DNA from: Erythrobacter sp.
Lineage (GTDB): Bacteria > Pseudomonadota > Alphaproteobacteria > Sphingomonadales > Sphingomonadaceae
DNA length: 64,000 nucleotides
Assembly (NCBI RefSeq): GCF_024305245.1
Contig: NZ_JAMWYX010000003.1
Span: 248,001-312,000, forward strand
Direction: 5' to 3'
Shown: piece by piece, positions 54,173-62,835 of the stretch
Layout: each line of letters opens with the position of its first letter
How positions within the stretch are numbered: the stretch's first letter is position 1
The notes under the pieces: model-generated
Databases searched by the model: none
What the model saw: the letters and a program-made list of their open reading frames with translations, nothing else
What the model was told of the DNA's origin: nothing
Position numbers and translations under genes: made by a program

Positions 54173-55735
54173 ATGCTACAAGCCCAGACGACACCCTCTC
54201 ACCCGCGATTTAGCCTGATCTGGAAGCTGGCGGGCGCGCTGGTGCTGCTCGCCGCTGCCGATCTTGCGCTTTACGGTTATGGCGGGGGATCGGTCATCGG
54301 TCTGTTCGCGCTGATTTGGCTGGCGGTGGTGGTGCTTGTCCGCCCCGCATCGCGCAAATCCCGCGGCGGGTTAATCGCGATCGGGTGCGGCGCCCTCTTT
54401 GCCGGCGCGCTGGTGCACAATCCCGGCCTGATGGGTGCTGTGCTGTTTCTGGCCGCGATCGGGAGCGCTGCGCTTCTGCCCGGACATGTCTTCGACCACG
54501 CCGGCCTGTGGACGGCGCGGCTGGCCATGCTGGGAATAAAGGCTCCGTTCCGGCCACTGGCCGATGCCTGGCGGTTTGCGAGCATTTCCGGTTCTGGCGG
54601 TTCGGCCGGGAAAGCGATCCTGCTCAACATCGCCCTGCCGCTGATTGGCGGCGCGATGTTTCTGGCGCTGTTCGCCAGCGCCAATCCGGTGCTCGGCAAT
54701 GTGCTCTCGGGGATCAGCTTGCCCGATTTCTCCACGTTGATCGAACACGGCCTGCTTCTCGGCGTGACACTGGTCTTCGTCTGGCCGACGCTGCGGCCCC
54801 GTGCGCTGCGGCTTGCCAGCGATCGCCTGCCTATCCTGCCGCGCCTGCCTGACCCATCGGTCACCATGATGCTGATCACGCTAACGATTTTTAACGCGGT
54901 ATTCGTATTGCAGAATGCGCTCGACATCGCGTTTCTGTGGAGCGGCGCACCGCTGCCCGACGGGATCACGCTTGCCGATTACGCCCATCGCGGCGCTTAC
55001 ACGCTGATTGCGACCGCGCTGCTGGCAGGCCTGTTCGTTCTGCTCGCGCTGCGACCGGGCGCGGCCTCGGCACAAAGCCCGGTCATCCGGATGATGGTGC
55101 TGGTGTGGGTCGGGCAGAATATCCTGCTGGTCGCGTCGAGCATGTTGCGGGTGTTCGATTACATTGCAGCCTATTCGCTGACCGAGTGGCGAATTGCCGC
55201 GCTGGCGTGGATGACGCTGGTGGCGACCGGGCTGATTCTGATCTGCTGGCGCTTCCTCACCGGTCGTTCGGCCAGCTGGCTGATCAACGCCAACGCATTG
55301 TCCGCCGCGATCGTGTTGACCGGCGCGACCATGGTCGATTTCGGCGCAGTGGCCGCGCGCTGGAATGTCGACCATCTGCGCGATCCGGCGCGGCTCGACC
55401 TTTGTTATCTCGACCAGCTCGACAGTGCGGCGCTGATCCCTCTGATCGAATTGCGCGACGCGCCGGTTGGCACGGTGCTTCAGGATCAGGCCACTTTCCT
55501 GAGCGCAGCAGCGCTGAGCGAACTCGCAGAGACCCAGTCGGACTGGCAAAGCTGGACGTTGCGCGGGGCTATGCGGCTCTCAGCGGCGCAAGCGATGCTG
55601 GCCGATGACACGCGAAAACCTGTCGCTGCCCTCCATGGTCGCAGCTGCGGAGGGGCAATCGTTCTGCCGCAACCACCGTTTCACGCGATACCTGCAGAGC
55701 CAACTGCGCGATTGACGCAGGATGAAAACCCGTGA
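54173..55735 (+). CDS. DUF4173 (DUF4153-type) multi-pass membrane protein
   Basis: The 520-aa protein starts at ATG 54173 with GGAG 7 bases upstream. About ten hydrophobic helices cover residues 12-400. A cytoplasmic or periplasmic C-terminal domain follows (NVDHLRDPARLDLCYLDQLD, DWQSWTLRG). The pattern fits the DUF4173 family, whose function is unknown. It is followed directly by a response regulator (4-base overlap), so the three genes are likely one operon and the protein may be sensed by, or feed, the two-component pair. Confidence 0.84.
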   Translation: MLQAQTTPSHPRFSLIWKLAGALVLLAAADLALYGYGGGSVIGLFALIWLAVVVLVRPASRKSRGGLIAIGCGALFAGALVHNPGLMGAVLFLAAIGSAALLPGHVFDHAGLWTARLAMLGIKAPFRPLADAWRFASISGSGGSAGKAILLNIALPLIGGAMFLALFASANPVLGNVLSGISLPDFSTLIEHGLLLGVTLVFVWPTLRPRALRLASDRLPILPRLPDPSVTMMLITLTIFNAVFVLQNALDIAFLWSGAPLPDGITLADYAHRGAYTLIATALLAGLFVLLALRPGAASAQSPVIRMMVLVWVGQNILLVASSMLRVFDYIAAYSLTEWRIAALAWMTLVATGLILICWRFLTGRSASWLINANALSAAIVLTGATMVDFGAVAARWNVDHLRDPARLDLCYLDQLDSAALIPLIELRDAPVGTVLQDQATFLSAAALSELAETQSDWQSWTLRGAMRLSAAQAMLADDTRKPVAALHGRSCGGAIVLPQPPFHAIPAEPTARLTQDENP

Positions 55736-56454
55736 TCTTACCTTCCATGCCGCGCACCATCCTTGTCGTCGACGACGATCCGCATATTCGCCAGCTACTG
55801 GCGTTCGCGCTGGGCAAGGCTGGGCTCGACACGCTCGAGGCGGCAGACGGGGAAGAAGCGGTCGCCATCATCGCCCGGAACCCGCCCGATCTGGTCATCC
55901 TCGATATCAACATGCCGCGCATGGACGGGCTGGAAGTGTGCCGCCGCGTCCGGGCAAACAGTGCGGTTCCGATCCTGTTCCTGTCCTCGCGCGATGACGA
56001 AATCGACCGTGTGCTCGGCATCGAGCTGGGGGCGGATGATTATGTGGTGAAACCTTTCTCCCCGCGCGAAGTCGTCGCCCGCACGCAGGCGATCCTGAGG
56101 AGGGTGAACGCACCCGCGTCCGGCGAGGGGCAAGGCGACGCGATTATCGCGTATAATTGTCTGACGCTGGATTGCGAAAGCTGGCGCGCCAGTTGGGATG
56201 GGCAGGACGTGCCGTTAACCGTCACCGAATTCAACACGCTGCGGACACTCGCCGCGCGGCCGGGCAGGGTGCTCAGCCGTGATGCGATCATCGACCGGGT
56301 GCATGGGCCGGGCTTTGCCGTCACCGATCGCACGATAGACAGCCACATCCGCAATCTGCGGGCAAAGTTCGCCGCAGTCGGTGCGGAAGGGCTGATCGAG
56401 ACGCGGCCGGGCATCGGCTATGCGCTCGGCCCGTGCACGAATCCTGCAGTCTGA
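55732..56454 (+). CDS. OmpR-family response regulator
   Basis: The 240-aa protein has a receiver domain (ILVVDDDPHIRQLLAFALGKAG, phosphoacceptor Asp in LVILDINMPRMDGLEV, Lys in DDYVVKPFSPRE). The C-terminal winged helix is of the OmpR/PhoB type (LTVTEFNTLRTLAARPGRVLSRDAI, RTIDSHIRNLRAKF, IETRPGIGYAL). A GTG start overlaps the DUF4173 stop; ATG at 55747 is an alternative. The histidine kinase gene starts 9 bases later. Confidence 0.95.
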   Translation: MILPSMPRTILVVDDDPHIRQLLAFALGKAGLDTLEAADGEEAVAIIARNPPDLVILDINMPRMDGLEVCRRVRANSAVPILFLSSRDDEIDRVLGIELGADDYVVKPFSPREVVARTQAILRRVNAPASGEGQGDAIIAYNCLTLDCESWRASWDGQDVPLTVTEFNTLRTLAARPGRVLSRDAIIDRVHGPGFAVTDRTIDSHIRNLRAKFAAVGAEGLIETRPGIGYALGPCTNPAV

Positions 56455-56463
56455 ACGGTCGAA

Positions 56464-58026
56464 ATGGTTCGCGCGGTCAAGGAATGGCTGAAAGCCCGCT
56501 GGCCGCGCCTCAGGCTGCGCACGATCTTGTTCGCCACATTGTTTGTCGTCGCCGCTCTCCCGGGTGTCGCGGCCATGTTCCTGCGCGTTTACGAAAACAC
56601 GCTGGTGCGCCAGACCGAGGCAGAGCTGGTGGCGCAAGGCGCGGCGCTCGCTGCAGTGGCGGCTGTGCAGTGGCCGGGGGGCGATCGGACGCGGCCCGAT
56701 CCGCAGGGTTTCCGGCCCGAGCCGCCGACGATCGACCTCAGCAACAGCGCGATCCTCGGCGAAAGGCCGCAACCGCAGCCGACCAGCCTCGCACCCGATA
56801 GCGATGCGGCCGCGGTTGCCGTCACGCTTGCCCCGATAACGGCACGTACCCGGCAGGTTACCTTGTCCTCCATCATCCTGCTCGACCGCCGGGGCCTGAT
56901 TGCGGCCGGGCCCCCCGGACGGAGCCTCGCCGCGCTGCCCGAAGTTCGTGCTGCGCTTGCGGGACAGCCGCAAACTGTCCTGCGCCGCAATGGTGATTAC
57001 CGTCCGACCTACAATTTCGAATGGCTATCGCGGGCGGCGGCGGTGCGCGTTCATCACGCGCGTCCTGTGATCGCCAACGGCAAGGTGGTGGGCGTTGTGC
57101 TGCTGTCACGCTCGGCACGCAATCTGTTCAAGGGGCTTTATGCCGATCGCGGCAAGATCGTGCTGGGGATCGTCGGCATTTTCGGGCTGCTCATCATTCT
57201 CAGCGGCGTGCTGTCGCGCGGTATCGTGCGCCCGGTAGAGGCGCTGGCACGCGCCAGCAGGGCGTTGGCATCGGGACGGCAGGACTTTCCCGAGCCACCC
57301 CGAACGGCGGCGGTGGAAATCCAGGAGCTCTATGCCGAATTCGCCCGCATGGCCGAAGCGATCGACCGCCGCTCGCGCTATCTGCGCGACTTCGCCCATG
57401 CCGTCAGCCACGAATTCAAGACACCGCTCTCCGGCATCAGAGGCACGCTCGAAATTCTCGGCGACCACGGGGACAGCATGTCGCCCGATGAACGCCGCCG
57501 CTTTCTCGCCAATGCCGATGCCGACGCGGCGCGGCTTACGATGCTGTCCACCCGTCTGCTCGAATTGGCGCGCGCAGACCTAAGCGCGAATGACCCAACG
57601 GCGCAGTCGGACCTCGCCTCGATCATGAAGCGGCTGGCCGATGCTTACTGGATCGACCAGTTCGAGGTGTGCAGCGCACTGCCCGATAACCTGCCGCCGC
57701 TCGCCATTCGCGCCACCTCGCTGGAGGCCATCGCCAGCGCACTGATCGACAACAGCCGTCAAGCCGGTGCGACCCGCGTTACCTTTGCGGCCCGGCAGGA
57801 GGGGGCAATGCTGCTCATCACCGTCGCGGATGACGGCCCCGGCATTGCCGAAGCAGACCGCACACGCATGTTCGAGCCTTTCTTCACCACCCGCCGTGCC
57901 GAGGGCGGGAGCGGGCTAGGGCTGCCGATCGTCAAATCACTGGTCGAGGCGGGCGGCGGCAAGCTGTCCCTGGTGAACAGCGAGCATGGGGCCGAATTTG
58001 CACTCGAGCTGCCGATATCAGCATAG
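56464..58026 (+). CDS. transmembrane sensor histidine kinase
   Basis: The 520-aa protein has two membrane helices (TILFATLFVVAALPGVAAMFL; IVLGIVGIFGLLIILSGVLS near residue 240) enclosing a periplasmic domain. HAMP follows (RGIVRPVEALARASRALASG), then HisKA with HAVSHEFKTPLSGIRGTLEI (phosphoacceptor His). The HATPase domain has an N box (IASALIDNSRQAGA), G1 (VADDGPGI) and G2 (GGSGLGLPIVKSL). It is the partner of the adjacent regulator; the stimulus is unknown. Confidence 0.95.
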   Translation: MVRAVKEWLKARWPRLRLRTILFATLFVVAALPGVAAMFLRVYENTLVRQTEAELVAQGAALAAVAAVQWPGGDRTRPDPQGFRPEPPTIDLSNSAILGERPQPQPTSLAPDSDAAAVAVTLAPITARTRQVTLSSIILLDRRGLIAAGPPGRSLAALPEVRAALAGQPQTVLRRNGDYRPTYNFEWLSRAAAVRVHHARPVIANGKVVGVVLLSRSARNLFKGLYADRGKIVLGIVGIFGLLIILSGVLSRGIVRPVEALARASRALASGRQDFPEPPRTAAVEIQELYAEFARMAEAIDRRSRYLRDFAHAVSHEFKTPLSGIRGTLEILGDHGDSMSPDERRRFLANADADAARLTMLSTRLLELARADLSANDPTAQSDLASIMKRLADAYWIDQFEVCSALPDNLPPLAIRATSLEAIASALIDNSRQAGATRVTFAARQEGAMLLITVADDGPGIAEADRTRMFEPFFTTRRAEGGSGLGLPIVKSLVEAGGGKLSLVNSEHGAEFALELPISA

Positions 58027-58143
58027 ATTCTGGCAGGTATTGCCGCTCGAACCACTTATTGCTGCAGTCACCGGCGGTTGCTCCTGCGTCGGCGGTAATC
58101 AAGCCTTACGGGCGATCGGGTGGTTCGGCTCGGGCTGACAGGT

Positions 58144-59019
58144 CTACAGGGCTTGCGAAGAAAGCGCCGCGTTGGCGAGCGTCATTGCCCCGATGATCCC
58201 GGCATTGTCGCCATGATGCGGCGTCCGGATATGATGGCAGGCGCTGCCGGGCAGGTAATTTGCGCCGAGTTCGGCGGTGCGCGCTCTGATGCGTTCCACC
58301 AGTCCGCCGGTCTTTGCCACCCCGCCGCCGATGACGATGCGCTCTGCTGCGACGGCGGCGAACAGCGTATGGCAGGCCTGCGCAATGTAATCGGCGATGA
58401 TCGCATGGGACGGATGCTCCTGCGGAAACTCCGACAGCGATGCGCCCCAGCGCGTCATGATAGCCGGACCGCTGGCAAGCCCTTCGAGACAATCGCCATG
58501 ATGCGGGCAGACCCCGGCGAAATCGCGATCGAGCGGATGGCGGCGCGGGTAGATATGGCCCATCTCTGGGTGCGCGGCGCCGTGGACCGGTTTACCGCCG
58601 AGCACCAAGCCCCCGCCGATCCCGGTGCCGATCGTAAGATAGGCAAGGCTGCTGCAGCCTTCGCCTTGCGCAGCGGCATATTCGGCCAGAGCAGCGGCGT
58701 TCACATCGGTGTCGAAGCCGACCGGCACGCCCAGCCGTGCGCGGAAGTAGCCGGCGATATCGCAATCAGCCCAGCCCGGTTTGGGGGTGTTGGTTATGAA
58801 GCCCCAGCGGCTCGACCTCCGATCAAGCTCGATCGGCCCGAAGCTGCCGATGCCGATCGCGGTGAACTGCCCCTGTCCGGCGAACCATGCGGCGGCCTGC
58901 GCCAAAGTGGTCGCCGGATCGCGAGTGGGGATGGTCTGGCGCGCGGTGATCACGTCCGGCGATGTCCCCGCCGCCAGCACGAATTTGGTGCCGCCCGCTT
59001 CGATCGCGCCCAGCATCAT
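58144..59019 (-). CDS. ROK-family fructokinase
   Basis: The 291-aa protein has the ROK N-terminal phosphate motif (GAIEAGGTKFVLAAG), FDTDVNAAALAEY and TIGTGIGGGLVLGGK, and the ROK zinc motif VCPHHGDCLEGLASGPAI. These match the fructokinase group that phosphorylates fructose released from sucrose. The start ATG lies within the stop of the GH68 gene (ATGATG), so it is translated directly after it. Confidence 0.9.
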   Translation of the reverse strand: MMLGAIEAGGTKFVLAAGTSPDVITARQTIPTRDPATTLAQAAAWFAGQGQFTAIGIGSFGPIELDRRSSRWGFITNTPKPGWADCDIAGYFRARLGVPVGFDTDVNAAALAEYAAAQGEGCSSLAYLTIGTGIGGGLVLGGKPVHGAAHPEMGHIYPRRHPLDRDFAGVCPHHGDCLEGLASGPAIMTRWGASLSEFPQEHPSHAIIADYIAQACHTLFAAVAAERIVIGGGVAKTGGLVERIRARTAELGANYLPGSACHHIRTPHHGDNAGIIGAMTLANAALSSQAL

Positions 59020-60101
59020 CCGGCGTTTTCCGGAGACAGAGCCTGCACAGTCGCGCGCTCGCCATCAAGTTCGAGTTGCAGCAGCGGGGCGGGTACGCCG
59101 CCGAACCGCCCGTCAGGCAGGATGTCGACAAAGCTGCACACCGTCAGCGCGGCGTCCACGAACCAGCTATAGGTTTGCAAGGGCCGATCCGCGGGGTTGG
59201 CCAGCACCAGCCCCGATCCGTTCAGCGGCCGCCATTCCCCGCGCAAACTGTCGGCCACCATTCCGTAGAGCCCCCCAGGTGCATGGCGCAGATCGGGCGC
59301 GAAGGTCGCGGTCTGCGTCGACCAGAAGGCGTAGTATTGTTTCCCGTGAAACACCAGATGGGCGCGTTCCAGCTCGTTGTTGACGCCTTCTGCATGGAGG
59401 ATCGGCGGAGTTAGTTGCCACTCTGGGCCTGCCTTGCGGGCGATGCCGAAAGCGCCGTTGAACGCGCTGTCGGACCGCGCAAGCGATGCGGTGAAGGCGA
59501 GGTATTCCGCGCCGTCGGCAGGGTCACGAAAATAGGCCGGATCGCGGAACGCCTTGATCGCGCCGGGCGCACCTTCATGCGCGTCGGCGCCCATGTAGTG
59601 GGGGCCATAGCCTTCGATTACAGGGGCAGGGCGCGACCATTCTGCAGGCAACCCGTCGGCGCCGATCAAAGCGCTCGCCTGCCACAATTCCTGCTGATAG
59701 CCGTGGCTGCGCGCAGCGGTGCCGGCAGCGGTGAAGAACAGCGTCAGCACGCCTGCATCGAGCAGCGCCGACCCGGCCCATTCGCGCTCGTACGGAACGG
59801 GAAGGGCGGGCAGGGCAGGGCCAAGATCGACCCACGCCGCGCCGCGCCGTTCCAGCATATGGATCTTCGCTTCGAAATGCCGCAGCGCCGGATCACCGCG
59901 ATCGGGCGCGGTCAGGGCCATCCACAATTCGCGCCCGGCAATTACGGTGCGATGCCCGTGTGCATCCTGCACCGGCCACATATCCCAATAAATCCGCCCG
60001 GGTTCGAGCCGGGAGCGGTCCGGCGCGGTGACCGGCGGGACAATTGCCGCGGCCTCCGGCGCGATCCGCTGCAAGTGATCCGCGGTCCAGGCGGTGGTCA
60101 T
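59016..60101 (-). CDS. glycoside hydrolase family 68 levansucrase/invertase-like enzyme
   Basis: The 361-aa protein has GH68 motifs: IYWDMWPV (nucleophile Asp near residue 40), IKAFRDPAYF (transition-state Asp in RDP) and NNELERAHLVFHG (general acid/base Glu). There is no signal peptide, so it may act in the cytosol or leave by a leaderless route, as in Zymomonas. GH68 enzymes hydrolyse sucrose or transfer fructose to make levan. Here it feeds fructose to the coupled kinase. Confidence 0.92.
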   Translation of the reverse strand: MTTAWTADHLQRIAPEAAAIVPPVTAPDRSRLEPGRIYWDMWPVQDAHGHRTVIAGRELWMALTAPDRGDPALRHFEAKIHMLERRGAAWVDLGPALPALPVPYEREWAGSALLDAGVLTLFFTAAGTAARSHGYQQELWQASALIGADGLPAEWSRPAPVIEGYGPHYMGADAHEGAPGAIKAFRDPAYFRDPADGAEYLAFTASLARSDSAFNGAFGIARKAGPEWQLTPPILHAEGVNNELERAHLVFHGKQYYAFWSTQTATFAPDLRHAPGGLYGMVADSLRGEWRPLNGSGLVLANPADRPLQTYSWFVDAALTVCSFVDILPDGRFGGVPAPLLQLELDGERATVQALSPENAG

Positions 60102-60123
60102 GGCAAGACGTATCCCAATTCAT

Positions 60124-60178
60124 CAAAAATAGCAGGGCTGGCCGCCAGCGGGGGGGGGGAGTGCGGGCGGCCAGCCCT
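60124..60178 (-). terminator. rho-independent terminator with a G/C tract in its loop
   Basis: A perfect 13-base stem, 60134-60146 with 60166-60178 (AGGGCTGGCCGCC / GGCGGCCAGCCCT), encloses a 19-base loop containing ten consecutive G on the plus strand (60150-60159). On the minus strand a T-run (CTATTTTTG) follows the stem, as expected for termination after the TonB receptor. It lies before the GH68 gene of the same direction and may attenuate it. Confidence 0.85.
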
Positions 60179-60196
60179 TTAACATCGGTACTGGTT

Positions 60197-62659
60197 CTAG
60201 AAGTCGAACCGCACCGACGCGAGCACCGTGCGACCCGCGATTGAGCGGGCGCGCACCAGATTATTTGCCGGGATCGCGCCCTCTTCCGCCTCGGTGAACC
60301 CGGTGGCGTTGAACAGGTTCTGGGCGTTGAGCCCGATTTCGATGCGGTCGATCGGGCGCACTGCCAAGAAGGCATTGACCTGCGCAAACGCGGGCAGTTC
60401 CAGCTGGTTCACGTCCTGCGTGAAACTGTCTGTGGTGCCGATAATATTCGCACCCAGCGTGAACATGTCGGTGTCGTATTGTGCAGTCGCCTGATAGACG
60501 AGATCGGCCTGACGGCGCGGGGTATTGCCGATGACGCTGGCATCGAGTGCGTCGACAATCTCCGCATCAGTCCACGTCGCGCCTGCCGAAAGGGTGAACG
60601 GCCCGCGGCGATACGCGCCTTCGAGTTCGACCCCGTAAGCTTCGAACTCCGTATCGAACAGAACCACCGGGGCAATGTCGACATTGGTTTCGGCAGTCTC
60701 GGCGTAGAACCCGGTGGCATAGAGCGCGAGCCCGCCGGACTGGTATTTAAGCCCCGCTTCCAACTGGTCGACTCGCGCAATGACCCCGGCATCGCCGCCC
60801 GGCAGGCTGCCATCGACCGCGCTGACTGCAGGCGAGAACAGGCTGCGGTCGGCAGTATGGCGTCCGCCCTGACTATAGCGTGCGAACACGCCCAGATCAT
60901 CGGTCAGCAGGTAATTCGCGCCCAGCGAGAAGCTGAAATACTCGAAATCGTAATTGACCGGGCGGGCATTGCCGAGCGGCAGCACGCTGGTCTGCGCCTC
61001 GGCGGGGCTGATGTCGCCATCATTGTCGAAATCGAAGCTTGTCAGGCCAATCCCGAACCCGCTGTCCGCGCCTGTGATCGTGCCGCTTGCGTCGCCGTAA
61101 TCGTAGCGGATGCTGGCATCGATCGTCAGCCGGTCCAATTCGACCGACAGCGATGCGAAGGGGGCATAGGTGCTGTAGGCCACATCATAATTGCGGCGGC
61201 AGCAATTGCCGAAGAAGCTCGCGCCGAAGCCTACGGTACCGTTCTGCGTGACGAGATCGCCGCCCGCATCGCGGATATCGACCAGCACGGCGTTGCCATC
61301 GCCCTCGACCGTCTGGACATGCGATGTCCAAAGCCAGTCGGTATTGATATCCTGCCGCGACATGTAGAAGCCGGTGGTGAAATTGGCGGAACCACCGCCG
61401 AAATCGAATTCCTTGTTCACACGGAAATCATTGGTGACATTGTCGAGGCTGTTGAGCCGGACGTTGAACACCACGATGTTGGCGAGCAGGCCATTGCCGC
61501 CGATATTGCCCGCATTGGCGAGGTCGCCTGCATTCGGCCCAGTGGCGAATTCGATGGTCGATCCAGCGCCGCCGATGCCATCAGCGATCTCCTGCGCAGT
61601 GCCTGCACCGGCGGGGAAGGGGGACTGAAAGCCTCCCGAATTGTCCGAGAACCGGAACCGGTTGGTCAGGGTCCACCCGCCGCCGACATCAATCTCGCTC
61701 TCGATCCCGAAGGCCAGGCTTTGCACCGACAAGCCGTCGCGGAAATCAAAGCTGGTGGGGTTGTTGCTGCCATCCAGCGTTACCTGCGGGGTGAGAAACG
61801 GGCTGTAGAGCGAATCGGTGCGCGGATTGAAGCCCGGGATCGCCTGATAATCGGGGCTGGAATTGGTCCCGCCCACGAATACCGGTTGCGGCAGGATCGT
61901 CGGCGTGCGGTCGTCGAGGTACTTCGCCAGAAAGCGGACATAGCCGCCGTCGAATTCCTTGGTGATGTTGGCTTTGATCTGGCCGCCATCGTAGCCGTTA
62001 TAGCCGATGTCGCGCGGGCCTTCGCCGGTGCGGTAGAAACCGCCGACGTGGAAATACAGATCGTCGGCCAGCGGCGCGCCGTAATCGAAATCGAGCCGGT
62101 AGGTTTCGAAGTCGAGCCCGACGCTACCCTGGATCGCACCGCCTTCGCGCTCGCCCGTCTTGGAGATGAAGTTGATCACCGCGCCCGGCGCGTTCGACGC
62201 GAAGGTCGAGGCCGAACCGCCGCGCACCGCTTCGACCCGGGCGACGGATCGGTCGGCGCGCAGGAAGTTATCGGCATTGCCGAAGATGATGTCGCCGAAT
62301 TCGAGGATCGGCAGGCCGTCTTCCTGCAACTGGATGTAGCGTGCGCCGCCGGTCGACACCGGAATGCCGCGCACCGCGATATTGGCGTTGCCTTCACCGC
62401 CCGATGCTTCGGAACGAATGCCGGGGATCTGGCGGATCAGGTCGGCGGACGACGGCGCGGCCAGATTGGCGATGGTATCGGCCCCGATGGTGCTGACCGA
62501 GACCGAGCTTTCCGCCCGGTTCTGTCCGCGCGCGACGGCGGTGACAATGATTTCGTTGCCTTCGGCCTCGTCGAACTCGGCGGCATTATCCTGCGCCAAA
62601 GCCGGGCTCATCATGCCGCAAAGGGCCACACTTGCGCAAAGCGCAGTACGCAATCTCAT
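60197..62659 (-). CDS. TonB-dependent receptor of the sucrose locus (SuxA-like)
   Basis: The 820-aa protein starts at ATG 62659 after GAGGAGAAC. It has a signal peptide ending MMSPALAQ, a plug with NEIIVTAVARGQNRAE and RVEAVRGGSASTFASNAPGA, and a long barrel to IAGRTVLASVRFDF. Between LacI-type operators and sugar genes, it resembles SuxA of Xanthomonas, which carries sucrose across the outer membrane. The carrier role is inferred from context. Confidence 0.9.
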   Translation of the reverse strand: MRLRTALCASVALCGMMSPALAQDNAAEFDEAEGNEIIVTAVARGQNRAESSVSVSTIGADTIANLAAPSSADLIRQIPGIRSEASGGEGNANIAVRGIPVSTGGARYIQLQEDGLPILEFGDIIFGNADNFLRADRSVARVEAVRGGSASTFASNAPGAVINFISKTGEREGGAIQGSVGLDFETYRLDFDYGAPLADDLYFHVGGFYRTGEGPRDIGYNGYDGGQIKANITKEFDGGYVRFLAKYLDDRTPTILPQPVFVGGTNSSPDYQAIPGFNPRTDSLYSPFLTPQVTLDGSNNPTSFDFRDGLSVQSLAFGIESEIDVGGGWTLTNRFRFSDNSGGFQSPFPAGAGTAQEIADGIGGAGSTIEFATGPNAGDLANAGNIGGNGLLANIVVFNVRLNSLDNVTNDFRVNKEFDFGGGSANFTTGFYMSRQDINTDWLWTSHVQTVEGDGNAVLVDIRDAGGDLVTQNGTVGFGASFFGNCCRRNYDVAYSTYAPFASLSVELDRLTIDASIRYDYGDASGTITGADSGFGIGLTSFDFDNDGDISPAEAQTSVLPLGNARPVNYDFEYFSFSLGANYLLTDDLGVFARYSQGGRHTADRSLFSPAVSAVDGSLPGGDAGVIARVDQLEAGLKYQSGGLALYATGFYAETAETNVDIAPVVLFDTEFEAYGVELEGAYRRGPFTLSAGATWTDAEIVDALDASVIGNTPRRQADLVYQATAQYDTDMFTLGANIIGTTDSFTQDVNQLELPAFAQVNAFLAVRPIDRIEIGLNAQNLFNATGFTEAEEGAIPANNLVRARSIAGRTVLASVRFDF

Positions 62660-62719
62660 GATTGTTCTCCTCTCGATTTCGCGCTTCTCTGGCGACGACT
62701 CCATCAGGCCTAACGCCTC

Positions 62720-62733
62720 TGCAAACGTTTGCA
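62720..62733. promoter_or_regulatory. LacI-type operator 1
   Basis: TGCAAACGTTTGCA is a perfect 14-base palindrome with the CG centre typical of LacI/GalR-family operators. It lies between the divergent TonB receptor and sugar transporter genes. Confidence 0.85.
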
Positions 62734-62743
62734 ACAGAAAACC

Positions 62744-62757
62744 TGCAATCGTTTGCA
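62744..62757. promoter_or_regulatory. LacI-type operator 2
   Basis: TGCAATCGTTTGCA is a near-perfect copy of the first palindrome, with centres 24 bases apart. Two sites suggest cooperative binding by one LacI-family repressor, controlling both directions. The repressor gene is not in the window. Confidence 0.8.
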
Positions 62758-62835
62758 AATCGTGCGAAATCGTGTCACTTCAAAGACACAGCGCGGCGGC
62801 ATGATCGTGCATTATAGAGAATGGGACAGGCACAG

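Noticed and set aside
60479..62713. 744-codon plus-strand frame opposite the sucrose-locus TonB receptor
   Set aside because: Antisense shadow of the receptor; no ribosome site or domain.
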